A stretch of DNA of 31,995 nucleotides from Paulinella micropora (Eukaryota > Cercozoa > Imbricatea > Euglyphida), in assembly GCA_009731375.1 (NCBI GenBank), contig BJOX01000144.1, forward strand, positions 271,422 to 303,416, written 5' to 3'. The translations under genes and the position numbers were made by a program. The notes beneath the pieces were generated by a model. It saw only the letters and a program-made list of their open reading frames with translations. It was not told the DNA's origin and did not search any database. This document shows positions 1 through 31,995 of this stretch, one piece after another; positions within the stretch are counted from its first letter, which is position 1, and each line of letters starts with the position of its first letter.

Positions 1-110
1 AAGCAAAGCATACCTGGCCGTAGCAGCTCCAGAAGCTTGCCCCTTGCCACCACAATTTCCTGGGCCTTGGGGGCGGAAAAGTTACCGAAGACGGCCTAAG
101 GGGGGTGGGG

Positions 111-112
<2 letters not shown>
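1..112. other. Unique sequence at window edge
   Basis: Non-repetitive stretch before a G-run and a (GA)n tract. One forward frame is open from the window edge and ends in a proline/arginine-rich stretch, so it could be the end of an exon cut by the window. It has no recognisable motif. No function is proposed. Confidence 0.3.
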
Positions 113-650
<538 letters not shown>

Positions 651-784
651 GCAATGTCTGTCTGTAATGTCGGTCTTCGTCCACTTCTTTGCTTATCTAT
701 TTACTCCCAGTTATATTTGTGTTCGCTCTCTGCCGCTTGTCTTCGTCTGCTGTCATATCTTCCCCTTCCACATGTTGCGAGGCT

Positions 785-1040
785 TTCACGGAAAGACAGG
801 CAGACAGACAGACAAACAAACAGACAGACAGACAGACAAACAAACAGACAGGCAAGACTGACAATGCAGACAGGCAAAACAAGCAAGACAGACAGACAAG
901 ACAATCAGACAACACAATCAGACAAGACAGACAGACAAAACAGACAGACAGACAGCACAGACAGACAGACAGCACAGACAGACAGACCAGACAGACCAGA
1001 CAGACAGCACAGACAGACAGACAGTTACAAATCGACAGAG
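785..1040. repeat. (CAGA)n / (CAAA)n imperfect tetranucleotide array
   Basis: About 250 bases of CAGA units with interspersed CAAA, CAGG and GCACAGA variants. The irregular spacing shows an old, degenerate array. Confidence 0.9.
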
Positions 1041-1850
1041 GAACTTGGAACACACTTGAGAAGAACATGATTGTAAAATAAGAGCAATTAGTATGATTTG
1101 GAACAACAGCTTATATAATGAACAACATGAGGAGGCAGTTAGAGAACCTGATGCAAGAGCCAACTCTAGAAAAACAGTGAACAAAAAGGGGAGAACACAA
1201 CGAGGTTTGATAATGGAAGCAAGCATTGCGGATCTTGGAGCGAGGCACTGGCAGACTTTTGTTTATTCTGTTTGCAAAGTCTTAGGACCTCTGTGATTTG
1301 TGCACATCGCTGCAGGGACAGACTGTAGAGGTGCAGATCGCTGAAAGCCATAGTTCCTATTCACCTCCCTTCTCCCACTGTTGGACGTGAATGCCCCTGG
1401 TGCGTAAATTCGGCTCTTGCCTCTGTTTGCGCCTGTTCAAGCTGTCCGGACCTCCCGTGTAAAAAGCTCCAGTCCGGTCTCTGACGACGGCTTTGATGCC
1501 TGACATGACTGATGCCATGATGTGATACCGTATTCAAATAGTTAGGGAGCAGTAAACAGTGTACTCTGCAGTCCCTCCTGCTTTTGTTTCGTCAGTTATG
1601 CATTTTGCAAATTCTTGACACTGACTGGATGATTCACGCAACGTGTTTTGCTTGGCATCCGTTCTGTTCGATATCAGCATCTTGGTGCCACTTCTTCTCA
1701 TGCTTCGCCCACTAAACAGTTGGTGCCAGGCAGTCCTGTGTTGCTTCATGCTTGGGCATTATCGGCGGAGGCCTGTAATGCACTTGCAAAATCACTCGCG
1801 CTCGAATTTCCCACCAATCAATTTTCTATTCATCCAGCAGTACTTCTAGT
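1041..1850. other. Unassigned unique sequence (about 800 bases)
   Basis: Mixed-composition sequence between two repeat blocks. I looked for coding patterns on both strands and found only short frames with no recognisable domain. It may be intergenic DNA or an old element remnant. Confidence 0.4.
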
Positions 1851-2081
1851 TTCTTCTTCTTCTTCTTCTTCTTCTTCTTCTTCTTCTTCTTCTTCTTCTT
1901 CTTCTTCTTCTTCTTCTTCTTCTTCTTTCTTCTTCTTCTTCTTCTTCTTCTTCTTCTTCTTCTTCTTCTTCTTCTTCTTCTTCTTCTTCTTCTTCTTCTT
2001 CTTCTTCTTCTTCTTCTTCTTCTTCTTCTTCTTCTTCTTCTTCTTCTTCTTCTTCTTCTTCTTCTTCTTCTTCTTCTTCTT
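1851..2081. repeat. (TTC)n trinucleotide array
   Basis: About 230 bases of nearly uninterrupted TTC with one frame slip near 1926, giving long poly-Ser and poly-Phe artefact frames. A purine-rich unique segment (2082-2315) with no recognisable gene separates it from the next array. Confidence 0.97.
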
Positions 2082-2315
2082 TAATGAAAGCGAAATTGTA
2101 CAGAGACTAGAGTCAGATTAGTCAGAAATCGAGCGAGAAATGAAATATAAACTAGATATGATGGAGAAAACAAAAGTGGGAAAATAAACATAAATGTAAA
2201 TATGATGGGAGAAATAGAGGGAAAGTATAAGAGGAAAACTAGATATGATAAGGATACAGAAAAGGCAGGGGAAAGGGGAAAATGAGAGGAAACTAAGCGC
2301 TAAAGAACAGGAAAA

Positions 2316-2727
2316 GTCTTCTTCTTCTTCTTCTTCTTCTTCTTCTTCTTCTTCTTCTTCTTCTTCTTCTTCTTCTTCTTCTTCTTCTTCTTCTTCTTCT
2401 TCTTCTTCTTCTTCTTCTTCTTCTTCTTCTTCTTCTGCTTCTGCTTCTGCTGATGCTGCTTCTGCTTCTTCTTCTTCTTCTTCTTCTTCTTCTTCTTCTT
2501 CTTCTTCTTCTTTGCCTTTGCCTTTGCATTTGCCTTTGTTAGAAGTTACTTTTACAAGTGACCTCTGCTTCTTCTTCTTCTTCTTCTCCTCCTCCTCCTC
2601 CTTCTCCTCCTTCTCCTTCTTCTTCTTCTTCTTCTCCTGCTCCTCCTCATCCTCCTCCTCTTCTTCTTCTTCTTCTTCTTCTTCTTCTTCTTCTTCTTCT
2701 TCTTCTTCTTCTTCTTCTTCTTCTTCT

Positions 2728-2774
<47 letters not shown>

Positions 2775-2810
2775 TTCTTCTTCTCTTCTTCTTCTTCTTC
2801 TTCTTCTTCT

Positions 2811-2811
<1 letters not shown>
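2316..2811. repeat. (CTT)n arrays with CTG, TTTGCC and CCT interruptions
   Basis: Two CTT arrays flank a short TTTGCC hexanucleotide run (about 2512-2536) and a unique bridge. The second array carries CCT-rich interruptions. The TTC strand is the + strand, as in the array upstream. Confidence 0.95.
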
Positions 2812-2873
<62 letters not shown>

Positions 2874-3047
2874 CTAAGCTAGCTAGCTCTAGCTAGCTAG
2901 CTAGAGCTAGCTAGCCTAGCTAGCTATGCTAGCTAGCTAAGCTTAGCTTAGCTTAGCTTAGCTAAGCTTAGCTTAGCTTAGCTTAGCTAAGCTAGCTAGC
3001 TAGCTAGTAAGCTAAGCTAGCTAGCTTAGATAGATAGATAGATAGAC

Positions 3048-3105
<58 letters not shown>
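2812..3105. repeat. (TAGA)n - (AGCT-rich palindromic) - (TAGA)n compound repeat
   Basis: A (TAGA)n run (about 2812-2870) changes into roughly 155 bases built from TAGC and AAGCTT-type units, then returns to (TAGA)n (about 3026-3105). The centre is almost wholly self-complementary because AGCT and CTAG are palindromes, so it could extrude as hairpins or a cruciform. Confidence 0.9.
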
Positions 3106-3235
3106 TGGAAAGTTTTCCGTATTGAGCTAAAAAGAACAAAACCCCAAAATTCATAAGTGTTTTTAGGAATTATATGTTCCCCCCAGGTCAACTTGGAATA
3201 CAGTCCGCATCAAGCTACACATAGTAAATGCTCTT

Positions 3236-3826
3236 CTGTTCTTCTTCTTATTCTTATTCTTATTCTTATTCTTATTCTTATTCTTATTCTTCTTTTTGTT
3301 CTTCTTTTTGTTCTTCTTCTTCTTCTTCTTCTTCTTTTTCTTGTTGTTCTTGTTCTTCTTTTTCTTCTCCTCCTCCTCCTCCTTCCTCTTCGTCTTCTTC
3401 TTCTTCTTCCTCCTCCTTTTCTTTTCCTCTTCTTCCTCCTCCTTTTCTTTTTCTTTTTCGTTCCTTTTTTCTTTCTTTTCTTTCTTTTCTTTTCCTTTTC
3501 TTCTTCTTCTTCTTCTTCTTCTTCTTCTTCTTCTTCTTCTTCTTCTTCTTCTCGTCTCTTCTCTTCCGTCTCTTCTCTCCTCTTCTCTTCTCTTCTCTTC
3601 TCTTTTTCTTTTTGTTTTTTTCTTTTTCTTTTTCTTTTCTTTTCTTTTCATCACTTCTTTTCTTGTTGTTGTTGCTTTTATATTCTGTTTTTTTTGTTTT
3701 GTGTGTGTGTTTCTATTTTATTTTATTTTATTTTATTTTGTGTGTGTGTGTTTTTTTCATGTTTGTTTGCTTGTTTTGTTTTTTGTTTTTGTTTTTGTTT
3801 TTTTTGGTTTTTTTTCTGCTTGTTTA
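3236..3826 (+). repeat. Pyrimidine-rich tract before transporter exon 1
   Basis: About 590 bases almost free of A: (TTCTTA)n, (TTC)n, (TCC)n, (TTTTC)n and T-runs with G. It ends at the acceptor-like TTTAG at 3823-3827, directly before the proposed first coding exon, so it has the composition of an enormous polypyrimidine tract. Confidence 0.85.
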
Positions 3827-3833
3827 GGTCAAC

Positions 3834-28511
<24,678 letters not shown>

Positions 28512-28873
28512 ATGCTGTGTGTGTGTGTGTGTGTGCCGTGCAAACACTACTTCGAGTGGGGAACAAGGCCAGAAAAATGCGGTCTCGTGTGCCACTGCTA
28601 GCAAGGACCAGCCACCGCACCACTGGCGCAAAACAATAGAATATACGCAAACAAACCGTAGATTTCGGTGGAGGTGGCACACCCAGCGCCTGAAGGGGTT
28701 GATTGCCTTTTTCTTCTCGCCCTGGACCGGCCCGATTTAGGCCAGCGGACAAGCGAGAAACAGTGAAATTATATTAGGGGAAAATGGGGTGGGGTGGAGC
28801 GGGAAGCAGAAATGACTCAAAGGGGCCACCGTAGACGAGAAATGCGTGGCGGGTGGAGAGGAGAGGAGAGGAG
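28512..28873 (+). other. Probable 3' untranslated / flanking region
   Basis: Unique sequence with a (GT)n run just after the stop. No clear AATAAA was seen in the first 300 bases, so the 3' end cannot be placed. Confidence 0.4.
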
Positions 28874-28883
28874 NNNNNNNNNN

Positions 28884-28927
<44 letters not shown>
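28874..28927. repeat. 10-N gap and (GA)n
   Basis: A gap at 28874-28883 inside a (GA)n/(GGAGA)n tract. Confidence 0.95.
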
Positions 28928-28931
<4 letters not shown>

Positions 28932-30760
28932 GAGCTAACGCACACATATACAATCAGATGCATGAGGCATATATATATTACAAATATGTATATGTATATA
29001 TTTTTTATGTATTGTCTGTATGTATGTTTTTCATTTAGTGACACGTGGGTTGGCATACTTTAACATACGCAGAGGGGAATGTAAACGCTGCTTACATTCA
29101 TCCACTCATAACCCACCGGGTCCCACAACAGAAGAAAGAAGTATATGACTATGGACCCAGAAAAGATTGTGTGTGTGTGTGTGCGTGTAAGGATGTCATT
29201 GTGCGACGTGAATGGCCCTTCTGTAATGATCAGTGGCCGTATATATCCACTCTGTTATTTATTGCTTGCATGTCTGACTCAGTTATGTTAATAGACGCTG
29301 TCAGCAGTGGGGAGGAATAATTTGAATTTTGCAGGTATAAATGTATGAGAGAGAGAGAGAGAGAGAGAGAATATACGACATTGTGGAGCATCAAATGGCA
29401 TAAATTTAGACAACCTTGTTTGTTGGTATTTCAATAAATCACTTCCTTTCAGTCGGTGTGTTATTAATATTACTGACCTGTAGTAATGTTTTTACAGAAA
29501 CATGTGAGTTTGTATACAACTCTTCAAGTAGACAGATACAACGAACTCTTAATAAGAACACTATGGCTGCATTGAGTCCTGACTCAGAGTGAGCAGGTGA
29601 AATGCAAGTAAATAGTAGAGAGGTCACTTCGTTTATTTACATAATTTCGAACTCATTGCAGGCTTGGGTGCAACGTACGATCAAGTGTAGAACGTAAATT
29701 GTGAGGTCTCCTGTTCTCAAACGGATACTGTCGCGAGTCTTCAAGTATTAATAAACAGTCATAAACGGATAGTTGTCAGGTTGTTGGACTTGAAAATTCC
29801 CAAATCGATTTGGGAAGCCTCAAGGCGAAAATGACTGGCAACGTGTGGACAAGTTAGATATTGTGTTTTTTCCGTTCTTGTTCACAAATTTATCGTAAAA
29901 GCATTTTCACAGGGAATTCGGGGGAAAAGGTAATACGAACAGAAAAAATAGCAATAGCTAAAAAGAACTTTGAATTGATCGTTTGAAACTTGATCATTTC
30001 TGAACGAACTCGAAAACTAGTTAGTGAAGTCGAAATGTCGTGCAGAGAATGTAATGAGCCGGTCAAAAAGAGTGTCTTATCAACGGTAAAGGTTTTGGCC
30101 GGTCGTTAAGGTGCTCAGTCTGATAAACACTTATAATGAGAAAATATTAATATTATTAATATTAATAGTTCGCTTAAATATGACAGAATTATGTATTAAT
30201 AATACTACTGACAAGCAAAGTACTGCTAATATTGCCACATTTGTGGCTTAAAAACTTGTCAGCAATCGCCAAGATCCACAAATATTTTTTAATCCACAAA
30301 TGTGGATTGCCGGGTTAAGGGTTAACTTAAGTTGCATTTCAAATTCAAATTTAAGTTTCGGAATTTTTCAAGATTGCGGTGGCACGGTGCCCGGGTCTGT
30401 ATGTGAAGTACTAGTCATTGCTAGTAGCACAAGGATTAACATGGACAGATCTTTAGTCTCATAGGAACACTATTGCTTTTGTTTTCTTTTAAAATTAAAC
30501 ATTTCAACTGATTATCACAAGGTGCATCATTTTTAAAAGTAAAAAAATTCAATTAGTTACCGTTACAATCGTTACACCTACACTGTCTGAGCAGTTTCCG
30601 GCTGGGCTCTAACTTGGTTGAGGTTGGTTTCTTTTCGTTTTCATGTTGTTTTACATCAAAATTCATGTCATTTAATGTAACTTATCAAACTTTTAAATGT
30701 CAAGTTCAAACTTATAAATTCAAACTTGACTTGTAATGTTCAAGTTCAAATGTTTTTCTG
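28928..30760. other. Unique AT-rich region, no recognised gene
   Basis: About 1.8 kb of mostly non-repetitive DNA, the longest in the window. A frame at 29045-29320 (91 codons) has no recognisable domain. An AATAAA lies near 29432. Short inverted repeats lie at about 30232 (GCCACA/TGTGGC), 30289 (AATCCACA/TGTGGATT) and 30698-30728 (GTCAAGTT/AACTTGAC). Probably intergenic. Confidence 0.45.
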
Positions 30761-30763
30761 CCT

Positions 30764-30840
30764 TTTTTTTTTGGGGGGGGGGGGGGGGGAAGGGGGGGGG
30801 GGGGGGGGCTTTTTTTTTTTTTTTTTTTTTNNNNNNNNNN
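30764..30840. repeat. Poly-T / poly-G / poly-T block ending in a gap
   Basis: T-run, about 35 G with AA, then T-run and 10 N (30831-30840). Alternating homopolymers at a gap suggest a low-quality contig end. Confidence 0.85.
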
Positions 30841-30879
30841 TTCTGTATTAAAGAGAGAACGGGTATGATCGCTGTTGTT

Positions 30880-31168
30880 TTAGCTCTTGTTGTTGTTGTT
30901 GTTGAATTGTTGTTGTTGTTGTTGAATTGTTGTTGTTGTTGAATTGCTGTTGTTGTTGTTGTTGTTGGTAGTGGTGGTGGTGGTGGTTTTGTTGTTGGTG
31001 TTGGTGGTGTTAGTGTTGTTGTTGTTGTGGTGGTGGTGGTGGTGGTGGTAGTGGTGTTGGGGGAGGTGTTGTTGTTGTTGTTGGTGTTGTTGTGTTTGTC
31101 GTTGGTGTTGTTGTTGTTGTTGTCGGTGTTGATGATGATGTTTGTTGTTGCTGCTGCTGCTGTTGTTG

Positions 31169-31200
<32 letters not shown>

Positions 31201-31329
31201 CGTCGTCGTCGTCGTCGTGGTGTTGTTGTTGTCGATGATGATGATGGTGGTGTGGTGATGTCACTGTCATTATTACCATTATTAATTACAATAACAACAA
31301 TAATAATAATAATAATAACAATAATAATA

Positions 31330-31391
<62 letters not shown>

Positions 31392-31416
31392 TTTATTATT
31401 ATTATTATTATTATTA

Positions 31417-31469
<53 letters not shown>

Positions 31470-31550
31470 TTATTACTATTATTATTATTATTATTAGAAT
31501 TATTATAAGAATTATTATTAGAATTATTATTATTATTATCATTATTATTA

Positions 31551-31585
<35 letters not shown>
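30880..31585. repeat. (TTG)n/(GTG)n then (ATA)n/(ATT)n
   Basis: (TTG)n with GGT and GAT variants to about 31260, then (AAT)n switching to (ATT)n at about 31390, a natural inverted repeat. The (ATT)n leads straight into the second SINE head. Confidence 0.93.
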
Positions 31586-31654
31586 GACACCGTGATAGCC
31601 CAGTGGTCAAGTTCTACCATCTGGGCCCTGTCGCCAGTTCGATTCCCGTCGGTG
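31586..31654 (+). mobile_element. SINE tRNA-like head, truncated copy
   Basis: Matches 20264-20332 base for base as far as I can see, with the same A box (TAGCCCAGTGG) and B box (GTTCGATTC). It stops at GTCGGTG, where the first copy continues CCACCAGTA. It is preceded by (ATT)n, as is copy one. Confidence 0.7.
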
Positions 31655-31995
31655 GTCTGGGCCCTCAAACGGTTGAGAGAGTATTTATGGGGTGGACCTC
31701 AGTTTATAGTAAGGACTGATCACCAGAATTTACTATGGCTGATGAATCATGAACAGACTGGCCGCCTAGCGAGATGGCAGGCATTCTTGTCATGTTTCAA
31801 TTTTACAATGGTCCATCTACCCGGCAAGCGAAATGTTGTCGCTGACAGCCTCTCCAGGCTAGAGTTTCACTCAGAAGTGGCAGCTCTCGTATCATCAGCA
31901 GAAATGGAGGATCTATCCCCAGACTGCACATACGAAGTGCATCATATCGAGTCGATGCAGATGGCGAGAGGGGTCCGATATAACCGATCGGGTCT
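31655..31995 (+). CDS. Ty3/gypsy-type retrotransposon pol fragment (RNase H domain)
   Basis: One frame is open from 31655 to the window edge with no start codon, so this is an internal piece of a polyprotein. Motifs in order: VWALKRLREYLWG, TDHQNLLWL, GRLARW, HLPGKRNVVADSLSRL. This is the order of the RNase H domain that follows reverse transcriptase in Ty3/gypsy pol; TDH and the Asp of ADSLSR are the expected acidic positions. About 113 codons are visible. The reverse transcriptase part is missing upstream because the fragment begins at the SINE junction. Integrase and LTR, if present, would lie beyond the window. Confidence 0.88.

Noticed and set aside
785-1040. CRISPR-like array of CAGACAGA
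   Set aside because: No spacers of constant length, only slippage variants of a tetranucleotide, in a eukaryotic context.
29045-29320. 91-codon frame as a gene
   Set aside because: No similarity recognised, includes a (GT)n-derived Cys-Val stretch, and no splice or regulatory context supports it.

Overview
This is a eukaryotic genomic window. About nine tenths of it is simple-sequence DNA: (CT)n, (ATCT)n, (ACCT)n, (TTC)n, (TTG)n, (ATT)n, (AT)n, (GT)n and homopolymers, with eleven N gaps, all lying in or beside such tracts. Nearly every long open frame is microsatellite translation and was left out. Species cannot be fixed. Spliceosomal GT-AG introns, a standard TGA stop, a tRNA-derived SINE-like element and a Ty3/gypsy fragment fit a repeat-rich alga or protist, or less likely an invertebrate.

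Read by exons instead of open frames, the window holds one nearly complete gene on the + strand, at about 3.83-28.51 kb: a GLUT-type hexose transporter of the major facilitator superfamily. I trace 25 small exons (38-131 bases). Joined at GT-AG sites with matching phases, they give 1728 bases (575 residues plus stop) with all twelve membrane segments. Diagnostic motifs appear in the right order: [52 protein letters not shown] and PETRGK. The protein ends in an acidic tail. The link between exons 1 and 2 crosses a 491-base gap and is the weakest join.

The most striking feature lies in the introns. About 17 of the 25 exons are accompanied by copies of their own edge, roughly sixty in all, embedded in microsatellite. 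Copies of an exon's 5' part, with the acceptor, always lie upstream of the complete exon. Copies of its 3' part, with the donor, always lie downstream. Exons 16 and 17 each have seven truncated copies ahead of the full exon. Exon 2 has six upstream and about thirteen downstream. This is the pattern expected from repeated tandem duplications with one breakpoint in an exon and the other in the neighbouring intron repeat. It leaves up to eight competing splice acceptors per intron.

Layout: 1-3.8 kb, repeats and unassigned sequence; 3.8-28.5 kb, the transporter gene; 28.5-31.6 kb, its probable 3' flank, a more AT-rich unique stretch and trinucleotide repeats; 31.58-31.99 kb, a truncated tRNA-like SINE head joined directly to a Ty3/gypsy RNase H coding fragment that runs off the window. 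Other mobile-element signs are a complete SINE-like unit (20.26-20.49 kb), a 5'-truncated family whose copies share a 3' end and an (ATCT)n tail (11.5, 18.3 and 19.4-19.7 kb), and a 113-base dispersed duplication (4.1 and 24.8 kb).
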